NCBI GenBank assembly: GCA_003255025.1 | Contig: QANY01007891.1 | Span: 1,394,558-1,458,557, forward strand | Reading direction: 5' to 3' | Length of the DNA stretch: 64,000 nt | Source: Datisca glomerata | Lineage: Eukaryota; Streptophyta; Magnoliopsida; Cucurbitales; Datiscaceae | Shown here: positions 1-9,793 of the stretch, in pieces | Layout: every line of letters begins with the position of its first letter | How positions within the stretch are numbered: the stretch's first letter is position 1 | Translations under genes and position numbers: made by a program | Notes under the pieces: generated by a model | Told to the model about the DNA's origin: nothing | The model's input: the letters and a program-made list of their open reading frames with translations, nothing else | Database searches by the model: none

Positions 1-790
1 AATCTGATAGGACCCAAATTTCTGTTTTAGAAAGTTTTACAAGTAAATTAACTCATTTTAAATTTCAAAACTATAAATTGTCACACCCAAAATTTAGTGT
101 ATATAGTTGCGTTTGAGCATTTTTTACAAAGCAAAATTTGATTTGAGAAATGAATGCTTCCTTTCTTCTTGGGGGAATGCTTGCCAGAAAATAAGAAGAT
201 AAAGGTCCAAAAGTTAAGGGCAGCTAGTCCCATTTCAATGTCATTTCCAATGCATTTGTAGATCTTGTTTTCTATAAAGCCTATAATATATATGGCCAAA
301 ACAGCTATATCCTAATTCCTCCTCCTAGTACTATGATGTTTCGCTTTTGTCCCTTCCTCCATGATTTTTTGCCAGGTCAATTCTGCCCTCTTATAACACA
401 CTACTCATCAAACCTTCTTTCTTTGGGCAAATTGCTCTGTTTCATTACACAATCAAATCAACTAAGCTAAAAACCAACCATCTAGAAACATAATAAATAT
501 TGAACTTAAGCCCCAACAAAATAAGATAATTATTAAGAGTAAAGTAACAATTTAAGGAAAGAGAACTGTCATTATAACATTAATATGTGCAATTGTGAGT
601 GAGATTCAATTGCCATAAGGATCTTATAATTACAAACCTGTACTTCTCCTACTCTCCTCCAAAGTTCATTAATAAAAAAAACAAACTTGTACAGATCAGT
701 GTTAAAATCTTTACTTTTCTGTTAGGCCTAGCTAGCTATTGGTTTTCTTTTGTCCTAAACCCAAAAAAAAAAACATAGTTCATTAGTCAA
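1..790. other. Intergenic, downstream of the LRR gene
   Basis: AT-rich sequence without a convincing coding region. It lies 3' of the minus-strand LRR gene, so its right part (about 600-790) probably holds that gene's 3' UTR. The short open frame at 81-299 on the minus strand has no recognisable family features and looks like chance. Confidence 0.6.
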
Positions 791-2173
791 CTAAAATCCC
801 AACAAAACCCCTAACAAGAAAACCAGCTGAGGAATGAAGACAACCTCCAGTGAAGAACACCCATTGAGAATGGCAGGATTTGGAATATCTGGTTTGTTTT
901 TGCAGACTCTCATTTTTCCCATAGTGCCCTTACTTGGAACGACAGACCTCCATCCTTCTTCATCAATGCAAAGCTCTGGGTTACCTTCCAACCTTAATTT
1001 CTTACCCATTTTGTCTGATAATTTGGCTGAAAATGGAATTTTCCCACTTAGATTGTTGTTTTCTAAATTAATTTCATTCACCAACTCCAATAGCCCAAAT
1101 TCTTCAGGTACTTTCCCTTCAAGCTTGTTGTTATCCAGCCCTAAATACGTCAAGTTTTTCAGATAGATCCCCATGGAAGCTGGAATTCGTCCCACAAGTC
1201 CCATTCCGGAAAACCCAATTCCCGAAACGCCCCCCAGTTTTTCCCACTTTTGCGGAATCTGCCCTCCCAGTGGATTTCCACTCAAATACACCTCCCTCAG
1301 CCTCCCCATCTCCGACAAAAACAGGGGAATCCCGAAATTTCCAAGACGATTATAGCTCAAGTCAAGAAACTCCAATCTCTTCAAATTTCTGAAACTTTCA
1401 GGAATTTTACCAGAAAACCCATTGTAACTCCAATCAAGCTTCAGAAGCCCCGATATATTTCCCACGGATTCAGGGATATTTCCGTTCAGGACATTACCAC
1501 TCAGATCGAGGATCTTCAGTTTCTCCAGCTTCGCTATGTTTACAGGAACTTGACCGCTGAGCTGATTTCTCGAGAGGGTAATTTCTTCAAGATTGACTAA
1601 ATCAGTGACTCCATTAGGAATTGTACCGTAAACTCCATTACCGGTCAGAACTACCCTCATTAGGTTCGGAAATTTACGGAGTATGTCACTGAGAGGCCCG
1701 ACCAGAGACGGGTTGTCAACGAAGACGAGTTCTTCCAAAGTCGACCCGAAACGAGGCGGAATGTCTGGGGGGAACGAAACAGGGGTGTGGGTGAAGCATT
1801 TGTAGAAGAAGAGTTTGCGGAGGAAGTTAAAGGAGGAGAAGACGAGGGGGCTGAGGGTAGAATTGGAAGAGCAAGGTGGGTTTGGAGAGTAGTCCGATAC
1901 GAAGCCGAAACTCAGCTCAGTGATATGAACCGAATCGGGTTCGGTGCTGTTGGGGGACTGAAAGAAGAAGTCGCAGACGACGCCGTGTGGAGCGGAGGAG
2001 CAAAGGTCGTCGGGGAAGAGTGTACGCCATAGGATGGCGGAGTTGATGGATTCGAGGACCTGGTAGACGGAGTCCTGCTCGGACGAGCTGAGAATGGGTT
2101 GCTGGTGTGAAATTAAGACAAGGGACTGGAGAATGGTGAGGAAGAGAATCATGGAAATGGAAAATGAGGCCAT
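791..2173 (-). CDS. LRR receptor-like protein, PII-2-like (single exon)
   Basis: Predicted secreted or membrane-anchored LRR protein of 460 residues without a kinase domain. Residues 1-25 are a hydrophobic signal peptide. The N-terminal cap has paired cysteines (DLCSSAPHGVVCDFF), followed by a second Cys cluster (PPCSS...FFYKCF). About eight or nine plant-type LRRs follow (pattern LxxLxLSxNxLxGxIP), then a C-terminal cap with Cys residues and a hydrophobic tail (VVFIPQLVFLLGVLLGF). That tail could be a GPI signal or a membrane anchor. The overall pattern resembles the Arabidopsis At1g68780 / PIRIFORMOSPORA INDICA-INSENSITIVE 2 group, which is linked to root-endophyte and symbiotic responses. 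An in-frame TTG lies at 2180-2182, but the first ATG at 2171-2173 directly precedes the signal peptide and is chosen. The frame is intact. The exact role is inferred from family resemblance only. Confidence 0.88.
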   Translation of the reverse strand: MASFSISMILFLTILQSLVLISHQQPILSSSEQDSVYQVLESINSAILWRTLFPDDLCSSAPHGVVCDFFFQSPNSTEPDSVHITELSFGFVSDYSPNPPCSSNSTLSPLVFSSFNFLRKLFFYKCFTHTPVSFPPDIPPRFGSTLEELVFVDNPSLVGPLSDILRKFPNLMRVVLTGNGVYGTIPNGVTDLVNLEEITLSRNQLSGQVPVNIAKLEKLKILDLSGNVLNGNIPESVGNISGLLKLDWSYNGFSGKIPESFRNLKRLEFLDLSYNRLGNFGIPLFLSEMGRLREVYLSGNPLGGQIPQKWEKLGGVSGIGFSGMGLVGRIPASMGIYLKNLTYLGLDNNKLEGKVPEEFGLLELVNEINLENNNLSGKIPFSAKLSDKMGKKLRLEGNPELCIDEEGWRSVVPSKGTMGKMRVCKNKPDIPNPAILNGCSSLEVVFIPQLVFLLGVLLGF

Positions 2174-2248
2174 TGAGAGCAAATGGGAACCAAAGTTCTG
2201 GAGATTGTGCTGTGGGTATGTAGTCTATCAGTGTATCTGTCTATGTAA

Positions 2249-2251
<3 letters not shown>

Positions 2252-2298
<47 letters not shown>
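2252..2298. repeat. (GA)n microsatellite in LRR gene 5' UTR
   Basis: Uninterrupted GA dinucleotide run of about 47 bases, 79 bases upstream of the LRR start codon. On the gene's own strand it is a CT run in the likely 5' UTR. CT-rich leaders are common in plant core promoters and 5' UTRs. It also creates spurious Ser-Leu or Glu-Arg open frames. Confidence 0.9.
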
Positions 2299-2301
<3 letters not shown>

Positions 2302-3230
2302 TTTTGGGTGCCTGGTTGGTTGGTTGGTGCCGAATGCGGAGGTTTTGTCACGCAGTGCTCCTTTCTGATTTTGCTCCAGGTTTTCCATTATACTTTAGAT
2401 TTTTTACACATTTACGGAACTGCCATTGGTTTTTTTGAGAAAAAGATTGTCTGCCATTCCAAAATGATACAAGGAACTGCAAAAGTTCGACATATTGGAC
2501 TGCTGAAGTATTTTGAACGATTTAGATTTGATTAGATATAAATAAAAATTTAAAAAATAGTTTTTTCTTCTTTTTTAAAGGGCAGATCTTGATCGATTGA
2601 TTAGACGACTCATATAAAAATAACAGAACAATCGTGGCTGAATTTTTTATGCGGTGTTCAAGTCAAACAATGATTGTCAATCTGTAAATACTGTGCAATG
2701 TCTTTAGTACCCTTTTTTTTTAAAATGCTTAAATGAAATCTCATATAATATCTTAAAATTAATTACTTCAATTAAATGTCCTTAAATTGAAGAAAGGGTA
2801 CTAAAGACATTGCAATGTAGACCGTGATTCTTCCACAGTCCGCAAAGCACAAAAAGTGTGTCGTCGGAGGGACCAGGCCAACGAATCAGAGTTTAATGGC
2901 GAACGCATTTACGGCCACGGCAGGCTTTGTTGGACTGTGGAGTGTGGAACAGTTCGAATTTTAACTACCCAACAAAATAAACGAGGCCTGTTATTGGCTT
3001 CGGTTCGGTTCAGGACGTCGGAGCCGACAGCAACCTGCGGAAAGAGGCAGCTGTGGAGCCGACAGCGACGCGCCGTTGCCGCAGTCTTTGTTGTCTGACA
3101 ATTCTGCCTCTCTCGAAAGCGACGCCTAACTGTTACAAAACGAGGAATGCTCTCGTGACTCGTGCCAAAGGAAGATGACCAGGATTTGGCACGTGTTAGT
3201 ACCTCAATTTTCAATAACACATCTCCTTGG
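2299..3230. other. Intergenic, upstream of the LRR gene
   Basis: Holds the presumed promoter of the minus-strand LRR gene, a short hairpin element (2694-2818), and a GC-richer stretch at about 2820-3190. The overlapping open frames in that stretch on both strands (2856-3098 plus, 2909-3220 minus) match no family I recognise. Confidence 0.5.
2694..2818. mobile_element. Short palindromic MITE-like element
   Basis: The left arm TGCAATGTCTTTAGTACCC (from 2694) is repeated as its reverse complement ending at 2814, with an AT-rich loop between, giving a hairpin of about 121 bases. TGCAATGT occurs as a direct 8-base repeat at 2694-2701 and 2811-2818, which could be a TSD, although the inverted arms extend into it. 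The size and structure fit a miniature inverted-repeat element, possibly hAT-like. The superfamily is not determined. Confidence 0.55.
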
Positions 3231-3248
3231 AATTATCATACTTTGCGA
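3231..3248. repeat. Candidate LINE target-site duplication, left copy
   Basis: AATTATCATACTTTGCGA directly abuts a T7 run (3249-3255), which would be the poly(A) tail of the minus-strand LINE. A similar 17-base string, AATAATATAATTTGCGA, lies at 41541-41557, 38 kb away. The two differ by two substitutions and one indel, which fits an old LINE TSD. This is an inference from a short imperfect match. Confidence 0.4.
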
Positions 3249-4241
3249 TTTTTTTAAACTAAATTGTCATTAAACAAAGCGAGAATCCTAGTACCAAACA
3301 GCCTCTAACATGGAGGAAACTCCTCAAGCCGAACCGAACAAGTGACTTCCAACAGAATTAATTTGACCAGTCTGTCTGCGGCCTCATAACAGTTTCTAGA
3401 AACATAAGAAATGGAGCAACATCACAAATCTAAAAAGACCTTACAATCTAAAATAATTAGGCCAACATCTACCAAGGGATTTGAAATCCCCAAGCAAGCA
3501 TTAACTTTTAATAAAGAGTCAGATTCTACCACTAGATAGGAATTCCTGAAGCACCGCCAACTCAAGACTTTCCAAAACAGCTAAAGCTTTCTGCTGGCTC
3601 CACCAAAACTCTTGCCGGGATCCTTTCCGCCATTTCGAATAATAATTCTTAGTCCCGTACCCTGGGACGAGCACAATCTGCTTCAACATTAATTTTGAAG
3701 CACCCAAGCGGCGGGGGAGACCAGTGAGCTCGTCTAAAAGCCACTGGATGCTGGGGAGGGGGAGAAAAAGAGGAGACCGCATTAAATTCCTCAAGGAATT
3801 TAGCTGCCCATCTAACAATCCTCTGCCATTACTAGAATTTTTGCCAAATATAACCTCATTTCTGTTCCACCAAATAGCCCAACAGAGAATAATGAACCAA
3901 GGGAAATCTGAGGCCTCGAGACATTCCTTGACAGCTATGAAGTAGTCCATCATCACCCTTGATTTCAGCAAATTAAGCACCATAGGCAACGAGTCAAACC
4001 ACACTTCTTTAGCCATTTGCACCAGATCAAATAATGAACTAAAGTCTCCTCCTTACCACATAACACACACTCAATATAGGTCTTAATGCCTCAGGCTGCT
4101 AGATTAAAACGACACGGGAGGGAATGAAGGGCTGCCCTCCAAGAAAAAATTTTGATCTAGGGGGAAGCTTCAAACTCAAAATAGAAGTCCACCAACCCCC
4201 CACCCCAAGGAGCAAGAAGCTCTTTCCGAGGGGAAAGCTGC
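3249..4241 (-). pseudogene. LINE piece 1: ORF2 3' end (zf-RVT, RNase H-like) and tail
   Basis: Reading leftward from the boundary with element A, the translation gives the second half of the zf-RVT region (KLPPRSKFFL, then TYIECVLCGKEET and a following His/Cys). It continues into WFIILCWAIWWNRNEVIFG, typical of plant LINE ORF2 C-termini. A frameshifted RNase H-like stretch follows (FKINVEADCARPRVRD in another frame, then YEAADRLVK near 3370-3410). At least one in-frame stop and two frame changes are visible, so this is a dead copy. It ends in a short T-run at 3249-3255. The open frame 3519-4022 is part of it. Confidence 0.8.
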
Positions 4242-6238
4242 GGTTGGAATTATGTCCATAAAGTAGAATGTAATAATTATTTATGAGTATTTAGTTATTT
4301 CTCAGACATTTTGTATTACTGAATTTAATGAATAAATAAAAGTTTTCTTTTCATTAAATTGTGTTTATAATTTACTTAAATCTTGAAACATTATCAATGT
4401 GAGAAGAGTAAAATAAAAGGGTCTTCCAGACAAACTCTTCTGAAATAATTCAGAACGTTATTCACAGTCTTAGGATCGACTGGACAATCAAATTCGATTA
4501 TGATTGTTAGGTTGAACTAATGGATGCCAGTGTTGGGGCATGGGAGTGGAGACTCAAACGGTTAACCTAAACGTGTTACAGAACATGTTAAATAGACCGA
4601 TAACAAATTAGTTTAGAGCAAAACCAGTTTACCTAGCTCTAAATCTAATTGTTACACCTTAAGAGCATTTTTATAATTACATTAATCTTGAGGTGAATAC
4701 ATGTCTTGACTTAGTTAGTTGCGATTTTTTATATGTCAAATTGGTGAGTTTGAATTGGCGGACAATATCTCGGCTGTTGGGATCGTAATTCAACTATGTT
4801 GAAGTTACGTGATTCACAGATATGAAAATTCGTGGTTGGATTGTGAAAGCAACAATATCACCTTATGCTTTATTGATGAGTATGTGAATAAATAACTCAG
4901 GCATGGTATTCAATGAATTGAGTCATTTATTAAGCCTTGTGAGTTATACGAGACAATTCACTATTATATTTTTATTATTTACAGTCAATAAATGAGTTAA
5001 GGAAATAATAACAAGATGGGTAAAATGATAATTTTACATCCTCGCACTTGTTACTGATACTCTCGATGGATAATATGTTAAAATATTGTGTAGACCATGA
5101 AATAAAAGAGTTTATTTGCACCATCAGAAAATGTAGCGGTCATGAATCAAGAGTTGATTCGACATCGAACCTATAATGGAGTCATATGATATCAGGATTA
5201 AATAGGTCAGAAATTTATAAAGATAATCGTCATGTATTTGAATCCTCTAGCTTTGTTCATGTGGGTCCATTCGGTCTCAGGAATAACTCCTGAGAACATG
5301 AATAGAAAAAATAATATCAGTTGGACCAAAATATATTTTGGTGTCAAGGTGTATTTTCTACACTCATATTGAAGAGTGTTGTCACTTAATTAGTCAAGTG
5401 TGATTAATTGTATTGAAATTAATTAATTTATTATTTTCTAATTATTATATAATTATTAAATAAAAAGAGATTAATGAATTAATTGATAGAGAATCAATTA
5501 AATTGATGAATTTCGATACAACACAAACTCTAAAGGATATATACAAATTTCAGCCATGGTGGTTATTTTAGGGTTAATTTTCAAAAATTTAGAATATAGG
5601 GGTATTTTTACAAATTCTTAAAATTAATAACTATGTATATATATGTGATAGTAATTTGATTATCACATGAATTGTATCAGATACAATACAACTCTAGAAC
5701 ATAGTAATCGACACCGATCAATACAATGTGCAATTATACAGAGGGAGAAAAAATGTTTTCTCCCCCCCTCACATGTCGCCGCCGAATTTTAAATTGAAGG
5801 AAAAATTGTTTTTTTTCCTTATTCAATCATTTGAGAGCACACATTCAATTCCTAAACAAATTTTCACGAGATATATTTCTGAAATTAACAGGTGGTTATT
5901 GGTGTGAAGAAAATTTTAAGAAATTGGTTCTTGAATATCATACTTAGATTTTGATTCTTGAAAATCAAGCTTGGAGATTTAGATCTTGAAGTTTAAAGAA
6001 CGTGAAAAACGAATACAAAGATTCCACTAATTCAAAAAATCTCTGATACATCACAAACATGAAAATCATTTCAGCATTTTTCTATTTATTTCAATATCTG
6101 ATATGCGTGATCGTTTATTGTTTTAGTCATTAATTATTCAATTCGATTAAATAAATTTTAAAAAAATTGATATTCCGCCTACGAACCGTTCGTGATTCAA
6201 ACTTATTTTTCTTTAATTTTAAAACCATTGATCCAACA
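4242..6238 (+). repeat. 5' LTR of copia A
   Basis: LTR of 1997 bases. It begins GGTTGGAATTATG where the 3' copy has TGTTGGAATTATG, so the first base of the canonical TG is substituted. It ends in CCAACA immediately before the primer-binding site. Similarity to 13578-13732 and 16430-17559 is clear by eye. The 3' copy lacks about 0.65 kb found here at roughly 4585-5240. Confidence 0.88.
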
Positions 6239-6240
6239 AT

Positions 6241-6253
6241 TGGTATCAGAGCC
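6241..6253 (+). other. Primer-binding site of copia A (tRNA-iMet type)
   Basis: TGGTATCAGAGCC lies two bases after the LTR end. This is the standard plant copia priming site complementary to the 3' end of initiator tRNA-Met. Confidence 0.9.
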
Positions 6254-8041
6254 ATAGGTTCTTGATTATGCATATAAATATTTGAAATGAACGTATCAAT
6301 CAATTTGTTGATATTGGCATATATTTGTGTATTGTAGATTCAAATCTATTTGAATGTGTTATGTGATCGGATCCTTATCTATTGGCTCTAAACATTTTTG
6401 CTTTTAATTTAGAATTGATGTACACCGGATTTAAGGCATAGGATTTTATGTAATTTATTTTATTACAAAAGTTATAATTTTTTATAAATTCGATGTAAAA
6501 TCGCCGCTGCCTTGAAAACGCCATTCACCGACGCCGTCGCCAGAGGTTGCCACCACCGGAAAACTACCATCGGAAAAGTCACTGAAAAAGTTACCGGAAT
6601 GTCGCCAGTAACCGCCGCCAATGTAGGACGCCGCCGCCGTGCCACACCGCCTCGTATTGTCCACTGTCGTGCCCTCCGTGATGACTAGAGCTTATGAAAC
6701 CCTAAGTGATAACAATTAAAGTTTAGGAAACCCTGTGATATTTCATAAAAACCCTAATCTCATCTTTTTTCTTTAAAATTTTTTATTTTGAATTTTAAAC
6801 GGATAAAAGATAATTATCTAATTTCATCAATTTATCATTTGAATTTTGAATTCAAAAGGAAAATTATCCATTTTATCTATTTTATCTTTTGAATTTTGAA
6901 TTTAAAAGATAATTATCCATTTATCTTGTTATCTCTTGAATTTTAAATTTTAAAAGGATAATTAATGAGATTATTTAATTAGGAAAATAGTTTTCCTTAA
7001 TTAAAGAGTTTTGATCAAATTTAAATTTCGAATTTTTGAAATTTTAAATTGGGAATTGACTTTTGTAAAGAGTTATAAATTGGTGAGACTTCCTAAAGGA
7101 CAATAAGACAATTACAGACGCTATGAAGACTAGTATTTAAATTATTATAAATTAATTATTATTTTTTATGGGTTGTAATTATAAATGAGCCAATAAAGAG
7201 GTTATTTTTGAATTAATGATTTATTATTAATCTCGCATTATCATATAACATGTCACATAGAAATAATGATATAACAATATCAAAATGTAATGTAGCATGT
7301 ACATGCATCATTATAGTTTAAAGTTATAATGAGTTATAATTTAAATACAATGTGAATTTTATAAAAGTTATAAATTTAAATTTGGGATTTATTTTTTTAT
7401 AAAAGCTTATAATTTTTTGAAACTTTTTTTTTCAAATTAATAAAGAGTTGTGTTTTTTTTTAAAAAGCAACGAAAAATCCATTTTTTCAAAAACTAAATG
7501 GGAAAATCATTTACTTTGAAATGTTCCCACAGTCCCCGACGCAAACTTGATCGTGGCATGACAAATGGTTTAGTGCTGCCCTAGCGGGAGAAACTTTGAA
7601 ATCATGTCGCTTTGAGTCATCGAGTTGTTTAAGAAGTTAAAACTTGTAAAGGTAGTGTGAGCAGGACCATCCCTAGACGAACTGTTAGTTCATAACAACA
7701 TTTAAAACTGGTGTGTTAGTTAAACACTTAAACCGAAACACATTAGAATCCTTCATAGGGGTTAGTCAATGGGGCTGAGGTGACCAAAATCATTGGTGAT
7801 TAGTTAAGCTATATGTAGTGACATTTTGAGAAGAGTTAACCATATGAGAGGAGTCTCGATGTGATAGGAGATATCTTGGTCGTTGTCCTTAGATGACACA
7901 AGCTATCATTGTTGATCGTAACATCATGGAAGAAATATTTTTTATTGGATTTTTAAATATTTAAGTATTTTCATCATGCATCATACTTTCCTATATGATG
8001 AGTATTTGTTTACACCACTTTATTTATTCTTTTTAGTAATC
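6254..8041 (+). other. Untranslated leader of copia A
   Basis: About 1.8 kb between primer-binding site and gag with no recognisable coding sequence. A GC-rich patch at 6490-6670 contrasts with very AT-rich surroundings; the minus-strand open frame there has no family signature. Element C has a leader of similar length with a GC-richer patch near 28660-28720. Confidence 0.65.
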
Positions 8042-8860
8042 ATGTCATTATCCCCAATCTTAACAATCTTAAACATGAATAAATTTACTGGTAAAAATTA
8101 CATAGATTGAAAAAGTAATCTTGATATCGTGCTGACGGTAGAAAAATATAAGTTTGCGCTCATCACTCCTTGTCCCCTTGAGCCCATTGTTGAATCGACT
8201 AAAGAGGAAAGTGATGCTTATGTTTCTTGGCTACGTTCTTACGAGATCGCCAGATGCTACATCTTGGCTTCTGTTAGCAATGCGTTGAAACAACAACATT
8301 ACAACATGGAAACTGCCGCCGATATGATGTTGAACATCACAGAAATGTTTGGAGATCAGGGTCGTCAAACCAAACAGGTAGCTGTGTGAAACTTCATGAA
8401 CTACAAGATGAAACGTGAAACTCTTGTCAGAGAATATATGATGTTGATCATTAGTTATCTGAATGAGATGGAGATCATGAGTGTTGAGGTAGATAGCGAG
8501 ACACAAGTTGATATGATCATTGAGACTCTGTATGAGACTTTTGAGAACTTCAAACTTAATTATTCGATGAATAATTTGAGGTACTCACTTACTAAACTGA
8601 TGAAGAAACTATGAGGTGCTAAGACCCTGTTTGTGAAGGGCAAGAGAAAGACTGAAGAGACAAACTTTACTGAAAACAAGTCTTTCACCTCTGACGCAAA
8701 AAAACACAAGAGAGGTTCCCAGAAGGCTAAGAAGTAGAACTGAAAAGTTGTGAAAGACAACGACACTGCAAAAGTGGACAAGTCAAAAGACAAGTGTCAT
8801 CGTTGTGGAACCGTTGGTAATTGGAAACGCAACTGCCCAGACTATCTTACGGAGTTGAGA
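8042..8860 (+). pseudogene. Degenerate gag of copia A
   Basis: Starts at ATG 8042. Conserved copia gag features include LNMNKFTGKNYID followed by TGA where a conserved Trp codon (TGG) is expected, then a UBN2-type gag body (8129-8614) broken by further stops. The zinc knuckle near 8793-8835 reads CHRCGTVGNWKRNC. The usual C-X2-C-X4-H-X4-C pattern has Asn in place of His, so even this motif is damaged. Confidence 0.85.
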
Positions 8861-9793
8861 TCGAAAAGTATAGTACTTATTACTAAGGTCTGTTATGTGG
8901 ATGACTCTACTTTTTCTTACATTGTAGACTCTTCAACCACTAACCATATATGTTGTTCACTGCAAGGGTTCAAAGAAACTGGAAGGCTTGACGAGAGCGA
9001 GTTTAGCTTTTATTTGGGAAATATAGCACTAGTATAGATTGTCTCTATGTGAACTATTAAATTATGATTTGATAACAGTTTTATGATTTTACTTGATGTT
9101 TGTTATATCCCAGTTTTTGGGAAGAATCTTATTTCAGTAGTTAGTTTAATTGAACAATGATTCAATTTGATAAAGATATTGGTATTTTTAGAAATGACTA
9201 CTTAATTATTACAGCACGTTTGATAAATAAACTATTTTACGTAAAACCAATAGTTTCAATGATATGTGACACTGAAGTGAATGTTAATTCGCAAAGGGAT
9301 AGTAAAAGTTTAAAGTCTGACTCAACCTATCTAACTTATTTGTGGCACTTACGCCTTGGGCATATTCGTCTGGACAAGATTAAAAGATTTGCGATCCTTT
9401 GCAAACTTTAAGTGTGAGATCTCTAGCCACATGTTAATCATGTATAGAAGGTAAAATGACCAAGATACAATTTTCAACAAAGGGTAAAGGAGCCACTCAA
9501 TGCCTCGAACTCGTACATACTGATGTATGTGGGCCATTGAATGTCCAAGCAAGCGAAGGTTATGATACTTCGTAACCTTCACTGATGACTAATCACGTTT
9601 TGATCATGTTTGTCTAATGTGTAAAAAGTCTAAAACCTTTGAAAGTTTCAAAGAGTTATAAGAATATGGTTGAGAAGTGATTAGAGAAAAAAAATCAAAA
9701 CACTACGATCCGATAGTGGTGGAGAGTACTTGCTAGGTGAGTTCGAAGACTTTCTTAAGAAAGAAAATATTTTTTCTCAGCTTACAACACCTA
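8861..9793 (+). pseudogene. Protease and N-terminal integrase remnant of copia A
   Basis: The protease active-site region reads YIVDSSTTNHIC near 8919-8955; the family motif is D-S-G, so Gly is replaced by Ser. A gag-pre-integrase segment (WHLRLGHIRLDKI near 9340-9380) and integrase core fragments (LRSDSGGEYL near 9700-9735) follow, with many stops and frameshifts. The integrase is cut at 9793 by the E1 solo LTR and resumes at 12174. Confidence 0.83.

Noticed and set aside
834..2032. Several plus-strand open frames overlapping the LRR gene
   Set aside because: They are antisense shadows of the intact 460-residue LRR protein and have no family features.
2174..2182. Upstream TTG start for the LRR gene
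   Set aside because: A eukaryotic gene would use the ATG at 2171-2173, which directly precedes the signal peptide.
2149..2438. Ser-Leu and Glu-Arg repeat proteins around the GA tract
   Set aside because: They are pure translations of the GA/CT microsatellite.
2856..3220. Overlapping open frames on both strands in the GC-richer patch upstream of the LRR gene
   Set aside because: No homology recognised, no conserved motifs, and both strands are open by base composition.
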